Positions 42,132-51,907 are shown, counted from the stretch's first letter. The stretch: 64,000 bases of DNA from Paenibacillus assamensis DSM 18201 (GCF_000422445.1 NZ_KE383839.1:66321-130320), one strand, 5' to 3'. Notes: generated from the letters alone by a model not told the origin. Numbers and translations are program-made.

Positions 42132-42177
42132 TGTTCTAGAAGAACTTAATTATACCATATTTGCATCCGATTGTAAT
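42132..42177 (-). promoter_or_regulatory. Promoter of the M43 protease gene with an inverted repeat at the start point
   Basis: On the minus strand ATTACA (42177-42172), 17 bp, then an extended TGG-TATAAT (-10 at 42154-42149). GTTCT-AGA-AGAAC (42133-42145) follows directly, where a repressor would act. Confidence 0.55.
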
Positions 42178-42249
42178 GTCACGATTTGTGTCAAAGTGAT
42201 TGGATAACATACAGATAGCAGCTTAGTGGCTGGCTGTTGATTAAGTGAA

Positions 42250-42465
42250 TATTTATGTATGCTTCAATTGGTTTTCCTGCAAAAATGCATCTTTTCAGGA
42301 TGGATATTGCTCGGTTTGACTTAATAGATGTAAAAGTGCAGTTAATTTTCCACCCTGAATCGATAATGCAAGTAAACCAGTGCAAATAACTGCATATCTG
42401 CAACCATTTTGGTCTTATTTCGGTTTACAGCACTTAAAGGATGCACTTTTGCATCAACTTGACCG
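42250..42465. repeat. Candidate intergenic repeat rich in TGCA units
   Basis: The 500-bp gap 42009-42514 holds several short TGCA-centred motifs (AAAAATGCATCTTTT; GATGCA-CTTT-TGCATC) and no gene. It may be a dispersed intergenic element; only genome-wide comparison would tell. Confidence 0.3.
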
Positions 42466-42514
42466 CGAGGAGCAGCTCGAAGCTTAAAAACTAATTTTCA
42501 TTTGATAAGTATTA

Positions 42515-43389
42515 TCACTTGTCTATCCAGTGTTCAGGGGCAAGAAGACCAGTAGGTAACTTCGTGTTCTTATCGCCATTGGCCGAATTTACTTGTGCTT
42601 GTGTAAGAAATATACTGCCTTCAAGATTAGCACCTCTTAGGTCAGTGTCTCGTAAATCAGCGCCAATCAAATCAGTCATTCTCATATCGGCATTTTGGAG
42701 GTCAGCAGCAATAAAGAGAACACCTCTCAAATTTCCACCTTTTAGATTAGCCCCACTTAAATTCGCGCCAATGCAATCTCTTCCTTTGATCAAATTACGT
42801 TGATTGTCCATGAATCTGCTACTATTCCTTACATTAGAACGTACCCATTCACTTGCTTGCACCAGCAAGGGGTTAATTGTAGCACGATGATCAGCAATTG
42901 GAAGTTGCAAGATAGCTGATGGTGTAAGTTGAGTTGAGTTAGACGCTCCGTTTCTACGATAGCTAGCTTCAAATGTTCATGAATCGGTTGGGCCTCTTTT
43001 AAATGAAGTGCTTCATGTAGGTAATAAAGTATTTCATGGAGCTGCTGCATAATCGGCAGTACATTGAACATTTCCTTAGCTGTAGCGGTATTGTCTCGCC
43101 AATCTTGCCCGTCGTATGTATATTGTGAAACTTTTTGTCCTGCACCAAAGCATTCATAGACGGTGCAGCCTCTGAAGCCGCTTTTTCTCAACTGGGTATG
43201 AATGCTGCAGCGATAATCTTCCTGTAAGTTGCGACAAGGTATACCGCCAGCTTTATCAAAAGCAAAATCTGCCGTTTTTGCATAGGGCAGAGCGACACAG
43301 CATAAGCCAAGACATGTTTCGCAATCTGCACGATATCGATTCTTTATCAGCTTGTTATCTATTGAAGCCGAATTCAAGTTAGTGCACAT
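42515..43389 (-). pseudogene. Frameshifted gene: Cys-rich N-domain fused to pentapeptide repeats
   Basis: Two overlapping minus-strand frames form one protein. The first part (from 43389) has a cysteine-rich domain, CETCLGLCCVALPYAK and CRNLQEDYRC..., up to VETERLTQL. The second part reads PSAILQLPIADHRATINPLL and then about ten pentapeptide repeats (IGANLSGANLKGGNLRG). The frame changes inside three tandem AACTC-like units near 42934-42948. Removing one 5-bp unit gives ETERLTQLTPSAILQLP in one open frame of about 290 codons. The function of such proteins is unknown. The start is weak: ATG 43389 has a poor site, and TTG 43377 has AAGGA upstream. Confidence 0.75.
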
Positions 43390-43548
43390 CCTTAATAAGA
43401 TTATAGTGTCTTTACGTATTCGACACTTGGTTTTGTTAATCCTTGGTAAGGATTATAAATGAGCTATCATAGTGATATTGGAGCAGTATTTAATTTGACA
43501 CAGCTGACAACTGAAATAGCTGCTTACTTATGCGTTCTCATACAACAA

Positions 43549-43573
43549 AGAGTGCTGACGAATCAAGCACTCT
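43549..43573 (-). terminator. Terminator after the DUF418 gene
   Basis: AGAGTGCT and AGCACTCT pair over a 9-nt loop; the minus-strand downstream side is TTGTTGT, so termination may be partial. Confidence 0.5.
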
Positions 43574-43612
43574 CTGTCATGTAAATATTAACGATTTATC
43601 TCCGTGTAACAT

Positions 43613-44782
43613 TTACTGCATATTACTCGTAGTTGTAGACGTGCTAGCAGCCGAAGTGTCCACTGCGGTAGATTTCTTAATCGGTGTCCATTTCCAATAC
43701 GTAATCATTCTCCATAACCACTCAATAGGGCCATATGCAAATCGAGATAGCCACCAAGTGCTAACTTTGGCCTGCAAGACAATGGTAACACAGGCAATGA
43801 TAATGCCCCAGAATACACCGACACTGTGAATCAGGCCGAAGCCTTCAAACCATTTGCCTGCTGGTATGAACAATAAGCCGAATATAATCGAATGCGATAC
43901 ATAATGGGTCAGTGACATTTTACCTACCTCTTGAAACGGCTTGAAAAATCGTCCGCCAAGTCGAGTTGTAAATAAGTACATAATGGCGAACATATAGCCT
44001 AAAGCGGTCAATCCACTAGCGATAACCAGCAAATCCGCCCATGCTTCAGCGCTATCTGAAAATATAAGCATAGCCTTGATTGGCCAACCAATAATTAAAA
44101 ATAAAATAGCAAGTATACCGTTCCGCTTCCGGTTGTCTTCCACTCGATGGAACCAATTGCTGTGCATCATATACATGCCGAACAGAAAATAGGGCAGCAC
44201 TTCAGTAGCAGAAGCCCATAGCAAATGAAAAGTGCTCTGCATAGGGTCCCATATCGTAGGTGAAACAAGATGAATCAAATCCATTACATGCCACAGTGGT
44301 TTGTCTACGATATCAAGTGGCCGTATGAGCAAGGATATGACGGGTGCTGACATCCAAATGAGAAGTGAGCTTATTAGCCAAGTCTTCGGTTGACGTCTAA
44401 GGAACAAGAGAAGAAGCAAGCCAGCGATCCCATATGTCGATAAAATATCAAATTTCCAAAAATACATATAATGAACGATTCCTATACCGAATAAGAAAAG
44501 AAAGCGGCGCAAAAACGTAATTCTTACGCGCAAGCCTCTGCGCTCTAAGCTGCGAAGCAGAATAATAAAGCCTACGCCGAACATAAACGAAAATATGGGT
44601 CGATAACTACCGCTGGTGAACGTGTTTATAAATGTAGACAGTGTTTGCTCAAAGTTGCTTAGTTTACTTATATCTTCTGGGGACGGGTACTGAAACATAA
44701 TCATGTGCAGTAGTAAAATACCGAATAATGCAAATCCTCGGATCGCATCTAACACGTGCAGGCGTTCCGTTCTCAATTTCAT
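43613..44782 (-). CDS. DUF418 (YeiB-type) integral membrane protein
   Basis: An approximately 389-residue protein with about nine to ten membrane segments. It opens with the family sequence RLHVLDAIRGFALFGILLLH and has FSFMFGVGFIILLRS near residue 75 and the C-terminal DUF418 block GRFFKPFQEVGKMSLTHYVSHS. YeiB-like proteins are related to acyltransferase-3-type membrane proteins; the substrate is unknown. Start ATG 44782 follows GGAGTGGAGAG. It is monocistronic, divergent from the response regulator gene. Confidence 0.85.
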   Translation of the reverse strand: MKLRTERLHVLDAIRGFALFGILLLHMIMFQYPSPEDISKLSNFEQTLSTFINTFTSGSYRPIFSFMFGVGFIILLRSLERRGLRVRITFLRRFLFLFGIGIVHYMYFWKFDILSTYGIAGLLLLLFLRRQPKTWLISSLLIWMSAPVISLLIRPLDIVDKPLWHVMDLIHLVSPTIWDPMQSTFHLLWASATEVLPYFLFGMYMMHSNWFHRVEDNRKRNGILAILFLIIGWPIKAMLIFSDSAEAWADLLVIASGLTALGYMFAIMYLFTTRLGGRFFKPFQEVGKMSLTHYVSHSIIFGLLFIPAGKWFEGFGLIHSVGVFWGIIIACVTIVLQAKVSTWWLSRFAYGPIEWLWRMITYWKWTPIKKSTAVDTSAASTSTTTSNMQ

Positions 44783-44967
44783 CACTCTCCACTCCAAATG
44801 TAAGTTCTCTATGTTCGAACCATTTCATCGTAAGTGCTGTTGATGTCAAAGATGTGTCAGGCATCAATGAAAAAAGACACACAAAAAACATAATGATCGT
44901 TTACAATATTTAGGTAAGAAAATAGAATAAGCCCTTTCATGGCTAGCACAAAAGGGGAGAACATAAC

Positions 44968-45648
44968 ATGGGGTATAGTGTACTTATCGTTGAAGATGAG
45001 AGTCGAATTCGTGAGATTGTAACCGATTATTTTGAACAAGAAGATTGGATCGTACATGAAGCAGAAAATGGGAAGGAAGCAATGAATATGCTTCTTACCT
45101 TAACAGTGGATTTAATTATCGTTGATATTCTCATGCCTGAGATGGACGGATGGAGTGTATGCCGCCAAGTTCGAAAGCGATCGGCTGTGCCGATTATTAT
45201 TTTGACGGCGCGAAGTGATGATGACGACAAGTTAATGGGATTTGAACTGGGGGCAGATGATTATGTGACAAAGCCATTTAGTCCCAAAGTACTCGTCGCA
45301 AGAGCAGCGATGTTAATGAAGCGAGTGGAAGGTACGGTAGGTATGGAGCATCAATTGATCAAGTTCGGCAGTATTTCGATATACAAGCAGGGTCGACACA
45401 TTGAAGCGGATGGCAAGCAAGTGGAGCTAACACCAAAGGAATTCGATATTCTCATGTATATGTACAAGCATAAGGGAATTGTAATTGCTAGAGAGACACT
45501 GCTCGATCATATATGGGGCTATGATTACGATGGGGAGCTGCGGGTTGTGGATACTCATATTAAGAAGCTGCGGGCCAAATTAGGATCAGGAGCTTCTCAT
45601 ATACGTACGGTTACAGGTTCTGGTTATAAGCTAGAGGTGAAGGCATGA
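44968..45648 (+). CDS. OmpR/PhoB-family response regulator
   Basis: A 226-residue regulator. The receiver domain has acidic residues DES near 11-13, phospho-acceptor Asp in IIVDILMPEMDG near 53, and switch residues Thr (ILTAR) and Lys (TKPF). The winged-helix output domain spans about 130-224 (VELTPKEFDILMYMYKH...VVDTHIKKLRAKLG). AAAAGGGGAG precedes the ATG. The stop overlaps the kinase start (ATGA). Confidence 0.93.
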   Translation: MGYSVLIVEDESRIREIVTDYFEQEDWIVHEAENGKEAMNMLLTLTVDLIIVDILMPEMDGWSVCRQVRKRSAVPIIILTARSDDDDKLMGFELGADDYVTKPFSPKVLVARAAMLMKRVEGTVGMEHQLIKFGSISIYKQGRHIEADGKQVELTPKEFDILMYMYKHKGIVIARETLLDHIWGYDYDGELRVVDTHIKKLRAKLGSGASHIRTVTGSGYKLEVKA

Positions 45649-47459
45649 AAAAGCGAGGCATTACGTTTAAGTTATTTGCGCTCACTTCAGCAATTTTTGT
45701 GCTGTTTTACGCCTTGCTCACTGCAGGTTTGTTTATTTTCTTCGAACAATTTTATGAAAAACATAATATTAAAACGGTTAAAGACAGTTTATATTCGTAT
45801 ATAAAAAAGTCATATGAAGAGGAGGCGGGTGAATCTCAATACGTACTGAAGAACGAAGCGCTTATGGCAATACTTGAACCCGACGGCAGCAATCTTTACT
45901 CGAACCCCTTTGTCATTGAAATTCTTGTGAAAAATAAAGGAAGCTATTACGTACCTCTTTTTATGTTCTATAACAATAAAAAGCTGCTTGAAGCAGGTGT
46001 AAAAAACGGAGATTATATTACGCTCACAGGGCTGCCGGGAAAAAACATGGCGATATCTAAAAAAATGAACAATCGCTTGTTCTATCCGTATACGATTACC
46101 TATAAAGATCAAGTCATAACTAGCGGCCCTGAGGAAAAGGTAGACACGAATGGGATGACGCAGATATCAGGAGTTATTACAGGGATCAATTATCCCGATC
46201 AACCTTTTGAAGATGCACCGTACGATGAGCGTAATCAGTTAATTGCAGAAGAGATTGATAGATTGTTCCCATTAACAGATGCCGAGCTAAGTCTACTCGG
46301 TTCAGGCAATTCTATGGAAGTTACGTGGGTGGACAGCAAGACTGGGGCAGATCATCTCATTGAAATTCAACCTATATTGCAATATGGTCATTTAAATGAG
46401 CTTATATTTTCCGTTTCGGCCCATCAAGAAATTGGCGAGAGCTTTGATGCGCTGAAGACGTATTATATCTACATAGGTATTGGAGGATTTGTTGTTATCA
46501 TCTCGTTATCCTTTATTTTCTCCAAAATTGTGAGCCAACCCATTTTGAAAATGAATCATGTAGCTTCCCGGATGGCACGACTTGATTTTTCTGCGGTCTC
46601 TGAGGTTAAAAGCTACGATGAGATGGGGAGCTTATCTGAAAGTTTGAACAGCCTTTCTAACAACCTACAGCGTTCCATGAGTGAGCTGCAAGATGCGAAT
46701 GAGCAATTGCAAAAAGATATGGAACATAAACAAAAGATGGAACAGCTTCAGAAGGAGTTTATAGCGAACGCCTCTCATGAATTGAAAACGCCGCTAAGTA
46801 TTGTGAAAAGCTACGCAGAAGGTTTGTTGGATGACGTAGTTGTACATAAAAGGACTCGATATACAGAGGTAATATTGGATGAAGCGGGTAAAATGGAGAC
46901 GCTAGTGAACGATATGCTGGAACTAGCCAAACTGGAATCACCCGTGACAAAATTGAAGTTGGACAGCTTTTCGCTGATTGCTTTGTTGCAAGAAATTATT
47001 GATAAGCTCATGAAACATTTACGGGAGAAAAATGTAAATGTCATTATTCATACTCATGATGAGGCAGACGAGGCGTTGGCAGATTCGAAGCGCATTGAAC
47101 AAGTGCTTACGAATATTCTCGTAAATGCAATTCGTCATTCAGATGCCAAGAGCACGATTTCGGTGACACTCAAGCGTGAGCAGATAGAAGGTAGCCACTA
47201 TGTGCATGTGCGAATCGATAATCATGGAGAACCTATTCCAGAAGACCAATTGTTATTGGTATGGGATCGATTTTATCGTGGAGAGCAGTCCCGCAATCGT
47301 AAAATGGGTGGGACGGGCCTAGGTCTCGCTATTACGAAACATATTTTGGACTTACATGGAAGTAGGTACCAAGTATTTAATACAGAAAAGGGAGTGGCGT
47401 TCACATTTACGCTTCTTTCGGAGCAGAGGGATGTTAATATCTCTACAATTAACGAGTAA
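45645..47459 (+). CDS. Sensor histidine kinase, partner of the adjacent response regulator
   Basis: A 604-residue membrane kinase. TM1 is about residues 11-34, an extracytoplasmic sensor region of about 230 residues follows, TM2 is about 272-292, then HAMP. HisKA has the phospho-His in FIANASHELKTPLS, and HATPase_c has the N box (LTNILVNAIRH) and GTGLGLAIT. The large external domain implies an envelope or extracellular signal; the ligand is unknown. No transporter or peptidase gene adjoins to suggest the stimulus. Confidence 0.92.
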   Translation: MKKRGITFKLFALTSAIFVLFYALLTAGLFIFFEQFYEKHNIKTVKDSLYSYIKKSYEEEAGESQYVLKNEALMAILEPDGSNLYSNPFVIEILVKNKGSYYVPLFMFYNNKKLLEAGVKNGDYITLTGLPGKNMAISKKMNNRLFYPYTITYKDQVITSGPEEKVDTNGMTQISGVITGINYPDQPFEDAPYDERNQLIAEEIDRLFPLTDAELSLLGSGNSMEVTWVDSKTGADHLIEIQPILQYGHLNELIFSVSAHQEIGESFDALKTYYIYIGIGGFVVIISLSFIFSKIVSQPILKMNHVASRMARLDFSAVSEVKSYDEMGSLSESLNSLSNNLQRSMSELQDANEQLQKDMEHKQKMEQLQKEFIANASHELKTPLSIVKSYAEGLLDDVVVHKRTRYTEVILDEAGKMETLVNDMLELAKLESPVTKLKLDSFSLIALLQEIIDKLMKHLREKNVNVIIHTHDEADEALADSKRIEQVLTNILVNAIRHSDAKSTISVTLKREQIEGSHYVHVRIDNHGEPIPEDQLLLVWDRFYRGEQSRNRKMGGTGLGLAITKHILDLHGSRYQVFNTEKGVAFTFTLLSEQRDVNISTINE

Positions 47460-47511
47460 GAATGTTATAGGAAAAAGGAATGAGGTTTAAAGTTAATAAA
47501 TTGTCCTGTGA

Positions 47512-47573
47512 AGCATCTTAGTTGTGATAAGAAGAGATCTGCATTCTTATCTGTCAACTAAGATGCTTTTTAT
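47512..47573 (+). terminator. Terminator of the two-component operon
   Basis: AGCATCTTAGTTG pairs with CAACTAAGATGCT, enclosing a second hairpin (GATAAGAA/TTCTTATC), and is followed by TTTTTAT. Confidence 0.85.
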
Positions 47574-47627
47574 ATGCCATCACGCATCATTTAGGCTGTT
47601 CCATTGAGGTGCTTTTTTACTCATTCA

Positions 47628-47658
47628 TCAATATTTTCTAGTTGGTGAGCCCATAATA
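47628..47658 (+). promoter_or_regulatory. Candidate sigma-G (forespore) promoter of the ger operon
   Basis: TCAATA (47628-47633), 18 bp, CATAATA (47652-47658), close to the sigma-G consensus (TGAATA...CATACTA). It lies 19-28 bp before the gerAA start. Forespore expression is expected for germinant receptors. Confidence 0.55.
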
Positions 47659-47685
47659 AGGGTACGAAGGAAAGCGGTGGTGAAA

Positions 47686-49122
47686 ATGAGCATACTCAAT
47701 CGTCTGCATGATGTATTTGCGGAAAACTGCCAATGGACGTGCAGATTTTTAAGTATTCATGGTAGAACGGTTCACGTTATGTTTTTAAACAATGTGGCAG
47801 ATGACCAGTTATTAAGTGAAGGAATATTGAAACCGTTGCAAAAGCTTGATTCGCATGAAGTAGAGCAGTTGTCGCCAGACTTTATGCTTAGGCAGCTCCC
47901 ACTCAAGAAAGGGGAATTATCGCGAGATCTGGATCAAATATGCCACAAGCTTATGCTGGGTTGGAGCTATGTATGGATTCAGGATGGTGCGGAAGGTCTG
48001 TTAATGTATACAGCAGCTTCTCATGAACGTTCGTTGAGCAAAGCTGAGATTGAATCAGATGAATATGGACCGCAAGTCGCCTTTGTTGAGGAACTATCCA
48101 CCAATTTGTCTTTATTATATAAACTGCTTCCTGATTCTAAGCTCTGTGTTAGTTCTCTGGAAATAGGAAATGTATCAAAAACAGTGGTTAATATTGTTTA
48201 TTTGAAAGAGTATGCGAATGAGGATCAAGTGGCTCTACTACGCTCCCGAATTTCATCCTTACAACATATTAATGGCATGCTCGATTCGTTGAAGCTAGCG
48301 CAGTTGCTTGATGATAATGTAGCGACGCTCTTTCCAACGATGCTGCATACAGAACGCCCTGATCGGGTATGTCAGGGCCTGCTGGCGAATAAAATCGCCA
48401 TCTTTGTAGATGGTAGTCCGTTTGCCGTGCTGTGTCCCGTTACGATTTATGAGTTCTTTCATGCTGGAAGTGATATGTATCAGCGCTGGATAGTTGGCAT
48501 GCTCCTTCGTTTGCTGCGAATGAGCGCAATGATTGCTTCGGTATTTGTTACGTCTTTATATGTTGCGGCCATTACCTTTCACTATCAAGTCATTCCGCCT
48601 GAGCTGTTAAAGACGTTAATTCAATCCCATAGCAGAGTCCCATTTCCACCTATATTGGAAGCATTATTGTTGGAAGTCATGATAGAACTGCTTCGTGAAT
48701 CCAGTATACGGATGCCAAGTAAAGTGGGACAGACGATGGGGGTAGTCGGTGGTATCGTTATTGGACAAGCAGCTGTGGATGCAGGATTTATTAGTAATAT
48801 TTTGCTCATGACCGTAGCATTAGGCACGTTGTCATCTTTTGTTGTATCGAACTTCGCAATGGGAAATTCGCTGCAAATTATTCGATTCCCACTTATTATC
48901 CTCGCAGGTACATGGGGTGGAATTGGGATTGTCGTAGGGGCTTGTTTCATCATCATCCATTTAGCCAGACAAACGAGCTTAGGTGTTCCTTACTTGCAGC
49001 CTATGAATATTTTAGCTGGAAAAACAGATGAACAATCGGTGCTGCGAATGATCTGGAAATGGGTGAAACGTGAGAATGGCAGCTATCGTATCCGTAAGCC
49101 GAAGGAAGACTTTGCAGATTAG
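47686..49122 (+). CDS. gerAA: Spore germinant receptor subunit A (GerAA family)
   Basis: An approximately 478-residue GerA-family protein. The N-terminal soluble half contains family blocks such as DGAEGLLMYTAASHERSLSKAEIESDEYGPQ (GPQ-type motif) and FVEELSTNLSLL. The C-terminal half has about five membrane segments with PFPPILEALLLEVMIELLRESSIRMPSKVGQT, the most conserved stretch. It forms the inner-membrane receptor with B and C subunits and starts germination on nutrient binding. ATG 47686 and GTG 47677 are both plausible starts. The germinant is not predictable. Confidence 0.92.
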   Translation: MSILNRLHDVFAENCQWTCRFLSIHGRTVHVMFLNNVADDQLLSEGILKPLQKLDSHEVEQLSPDFMLRQLPLKKGELSRDLDQICHKLMLGWSYVWIQDGAEGLLMYTAASHERSLSKAEIESDEYGPQVAFVEELSTNLSLLYKLLPDSKLCVSSLEIGNVSKTVVNIVYLKEYANEDQVALLRSRISSLQHINGMLDSLKLAQLLDDNVATLFPTMLHTERPDRVCQGLLANKIAIFVDGSPFAVLCPVTIYEFFHAGSDMYQRWIVGMLLRLLRMSAMIASVFVTSLYVAAITFHYQVIPPELLKTLIQSHSRVPFPPILEALLLEVMIELLRESSIRMPSKVGQTMGVVGGIVIGQAAVDAGFISNILLMTVALGTLSSFVVSNFAMGNSLQIIRFPLIILAGTWGGIGIVVGACFIIIHLARQTSLGVPYLQPMNILAGKTDEQSVLRMIWKWVKRENGSYRIRKPKEDFAD

Positions 49123-49132
49123 GGGGTGTCTT

Positions 49133-50242
49133 ATGAGCAAAAAAGAGGTGGAAAGTCAGACACTCCTTCACCCTATGTTTACAATGGTGTTTATGTTTGT
49201 AACCCAAATATCCATTGGCATGTTGGCTTTTCAAAAGTATGTGTATGATAAATCCGAGCATGACGCATGGATTTCTGTTATCGTCGCAGGTTTAATTGCT
49301 CATGGTGTTCTGTTTCTTATATTGAAAACGTTAAAGCGATATCAATATCAGGATTTATTTCATATCCATGAACGGTTGTTTGGAAAATGGTTTGGCGGTG
49401 CGTGCAGTCTAATTCTAGTCTGCTACTGGTTCAGTGTCTCCGTCTATATTTTGCGTAACTATATCGAAGTCTTGCATATATGGATCTTTGCAGAAGTGCC
49501 GACATGGGTTTTTACTACTTTGTTTTTTGCGTTGATTATGTATGCGTTATCTGGCGGATTAAGAGTGATTGGCGTCGTAGCGCTCGTGAATCTCCTGTTA
49601 GTAGGCTGGATGGCGGCACTGCTCTATATACCAATTAGTCAAGCAGAGTGGAAGCTTCAGCTGCTACCTATAATGGAGGCTGGTTTGGGGGACATTATGT
49701 TGGGATCTTTAGCCATGGGTGCGACAATAGGGGGATTTGAGGTTGTGTATTATGTAAGTCATCGGATGAAGCAGCCGCATCGAATTAGTACATATGCCCA
49801 ACTTGCATTGCTTTTCGTTAACATGCTCTACGTCATTGTTATGCTCGTATCCATTGGCTACTATAGTGAGCGCCAAATTTTAAATAACTCTTGGGGAACG
49901 TTATCTTTATTTAAAATTGTGAAATTTGCGTTTCTGGAAAGACTGGAGTTCGTGTTGATTATGCTGTGGCTGCTTATTATTGTGGCAAATTTGCTTGTGA
50001 ACTATTGGATTATGACGCAGGGACTCCATCGAGTATTCCATGTCAAGCGTAAATATGCGTGTGTGGGTATTATGCTTATCGCGTTAATTTGCAACATCCT
50101 ATTGCAGACAGGAGATCAATTAGCTGTAGTTTCTGTATTTGTCGGCAGGCTCTCCATCTTATTCTCGTTTGCTTATCCAATCGTAATTTATATTGTTGCC
50201 CACATCGTGGAGTATATCAGATCTCGAGCCAAGGAAGCGTGA
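49133..50242 (+). CDS. gerAB: Spore germinant receptor subunit B (GerAB family, APC-type)
   Basis: A 369-residue protein with ten predicted membrane segments, a spore-specific branch of the amino acid-polyamine-organocation transporters. It begins near MFTMVFMFVTQISIGML; the middle carries VVALVNLLLVGW. Subunit B is thought to bind the germinant. ATG 49133 follows AGGGGGTG, 10 bp after gerAA; the longer upstream frame overlaps gerAA and lacks a site. Confidence 0.9.
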   Translation: MSKKEVESQTLLHPMFTMVFMFVTQISIGMLAFQKYVYDKSEHDAWISVIVAGLIAHGVLFLILKTLKRYQYQDLFHIHERLFGKWFGGACSLILVCYWFSVSVYILRNYIEVLHIWIFAEVPTWVFTTLFFALIMYALSGGLRVIGVVALVNLLLVGWMAALLYIPISQAEWKLQLLPIMEAGLGDIMLGSLAMGATIGGFEVVYYVSHRMKQPHRISTYAQLALLFVNMLYVIVMLVSIGYYSERQILNNSWGTLSLFKIVKFAFLERLEFVLIMLWLLIIVANLLVNYWIMTQGLHRVFHVKRKYACVGIMLIALICNILLQTGDQLAVVSVFVGRLSILFSFAYPIVIYIVAHIVEYIRSRAKEA

Positions 50243-50263
50243 TGACGTATTAAAAATAGAGAG

Positions 50264-51391
50264 ATGAATGGGATATTTTCCGTCTTCTATGTGCTGTTAC
50301 TCCTTGTGGTGGTGACGGGTTGTGCAGAGTCAAAAATTATTGATAAACTAGGTATTTTAGTTGCCGTTGGTTACGATAAAGCAGCGGAGGACAGCGGCGA
50401 CCGCATACGCACCACCGTTCTATCTTACAAGCCAGGTGAAACCTCCACGAACACGGTTCCGACTAGCGCTGCCAATAATACAAGTAAAGGGGTCCGTGAA
50501 AAGCTTAGTCTACGAACCTCGACGAAAGAAGTAATCGGACAGCTGCGGGTAGCTGCTTATGGTGAGCCTCTTGCGAGGGAGGGCATTATTACCCTTACCG
50601 ATACGTTCCAACGAGACTCTGAGATTGGAACGAGTGTTTACCTTGCCGTGGTGAAGGGTTCCGCAGAACGATTGCTGAACGCAAAAAATAAGCAGGGTGC
50701 AGGTACTGGGGATTACTTATATGATTTGATAAAAAAAAATATAGAATCGGGCATCGTGCCGTCACCATCGCTGCATTATTTTTTAAATGCATACTATCGA
50801 GATGGTAAAGATCCTGTACTGCCTTATATCGAGATGCAAGGAGATGAAATTCTCATTTCCAAGCTGGCTTTAATGAAAGATGATCGGATGATAGGTAGCT
50901 TGAATTTAACGGAAAGCTTCTTAGTCAAAACAATGATGGGCAGCAATCATTTCTTGACGCACGAGATTGAATTGGATATAGAGCGCCTTCGTAAATATTA
51001 CAAGCCAACGTTCGATAAGCTCTATGTCACGCTCTCCCATGTCATGACGAAATCACGTGTTAAACTTATCAATAAAGATACGCCACAATTTCAAGTCCAG
51101 ATTCGGTTGAAGGGTGAGATGGAAGAGATTAGTGATCTCGTCAATCTTGAAAAAGCAGAAGTTATTCATGCATTGGAGCGGGAAGCAGAGAAAACGCTGA
51201 AATCAGAATTTGAGGATGTTATGAGAAAGCTTCAGAAGAAAAAAGTAGATCCTGTGGGATTCGGAAGTCATTATCGTTCATCGGTGCGTGTGAAAGACTT
51301 TACAGCTGAGAAGTGGCGCGAAATGTTCAAAGAAGCACGATTCGACTTTGATGTAAACGTAACTTTTGTAAATGTTGGTATTACGAGCTAA
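50264..51391 (+). CDS. gerAC: Spore germinant receptor lipoprotein subunit C (GerAC family)
   Basis: A 375-residue lipoprotein. The signal peptide ends with lipobox VVTGC near residue 20, followed by the GerAC opening block IIDKLGILVAVGYDKA and a C-terminal domain with LEREAEKTLKSEFEDVMRKLQ. It completes the gerA-type operon 22 bp after gerAB. The ribosome site is weak (AGAGAG), so it may be translated by coupling. The operon is intact. Confidence 0.9.
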   Translation: MNGIFSVFYVLLLLVVVTGCAESKIIDKLGILVAVGYDKAAEDSGDRIRTTVLSYKPGETSTNTVPTSAANNTSKGVREKLSLRTSTKEVIGQLRVAAYGEPLAREGIITLTDTFQRDSEIGTSVYLAVVKGSAERLLNAKNKQGAGTGDYLYDLIKKNIESGIVPSPSLHYFLNAYYRDGKDPVLPYIEMQGDEILISKLALMKDDRMIGSLNLTESFLVKTMMGSNHFLTHEIELDIERLRKYYKPTFDKLYVTLSHVMTKSRVKLINKDTPQFQVQIRLKGEMEEISDLVNLEKAEVIHALEREAEKTLKSEFEDVMRKLQKKKVDPVGFGSHYRSSVRVKDFTAEKWREMFKEARFDFDVNVTFVNVGITS

Positions 51392-51440
51392 GTATAGGTC
51401 TTTGTGCTTAGGGAATCTTACAATAGGCATGGGAAATCTT

Positions 51441-51470
51441 TTGACTTCTAGCGTAAAGAAATGATATATT
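51441..51470 (+). promoter_or_regulatory. Promoter of the YdjO-like gene
   Basis: TTGACT (51441-51446), 18-bp spacer, TATATT (51465-51470); the start codon is 44 bp downstream. Confidence 0.55.
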
Positions 51471-51514
51471 AATCGATATTATTTTATTCGTTAGTTGAGA
51501 AGGGATGTACGCAA

Positions 51515-51736
51515 GTGACAGCAAGTGAAGACATTAAGCCGAATTTAACACCTACTAAAATCTTGAAATGTAGAAATGCGGAATGCAAAGTATGGGTACG
51601 CGATGAATTTGCATCTACGGAACAAACATGTCCGATTTGCAAAGGGCCAATGATTAAAAGTATTAAACATTTACCTGCTGTACAAAACAAAATTAAACGT
51701 CAGCCACGCAAGCCGAAGTCGGAGTTTGATATTTAA
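51515..51736 (+). CDS. YdjO-like small zinc-ribbon protein
   Basis: A 73-residue basic protein with two cysteine pairs: CRNAEC at about residues 19-24 and CPICKG at about 39-44, a zinc-ribbon arrangement. It resembles YdjO, a cold-inducible Bacillus protein of unknown function, in length and Cys spacing. The start is GTG 51515 with AGAAGGG upstream. The tail KRQPRKPKSEF is strongly basic and could bind nucleic acid. A terminator follows. Confidence 0.7.
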   Translation: MTASEDIKPNLTPTKILKCRNAECKVWVRDEFASTEQTCPICKGPMIKSIKHLPAVQNKIKRQPRKPKSEFDI

Positions 51737-51759
51737 GATTTGTTTGCTGCTAATGAATA

Positions 51760-51794
51760 ACGAGCATCTAGGTGATAGATGGCTCGTTTTTTTA
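51760..51794 (+). terminator. Terminator after the YdjO-like gene
   Basis: ACGAGC-ATCTA pairs with TAGATG-GCTCGT with one bulge, followed by T7. Confidence 0.75.
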
Positions 51795-51907
51795 TGCGTA
51801 CTTTTATTTAAATATGAAATATATGGGAAATTATATAGTTCATGTGGTAGAAATACCCAGATGCAAGCTATATAATCACCTTAAAAACAATAATGAGGTG
51901 CTGCTCT

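Noticed and set aside
42503-42517. Fur-box-like sequence TGATAAG-T-ATTATCA
   Set aside because: It overlaps the 3' end of the pentapeptide-repeat gene and is about 490 bp upstream of the protease gene, not at a promoter; one position differs from consensus.
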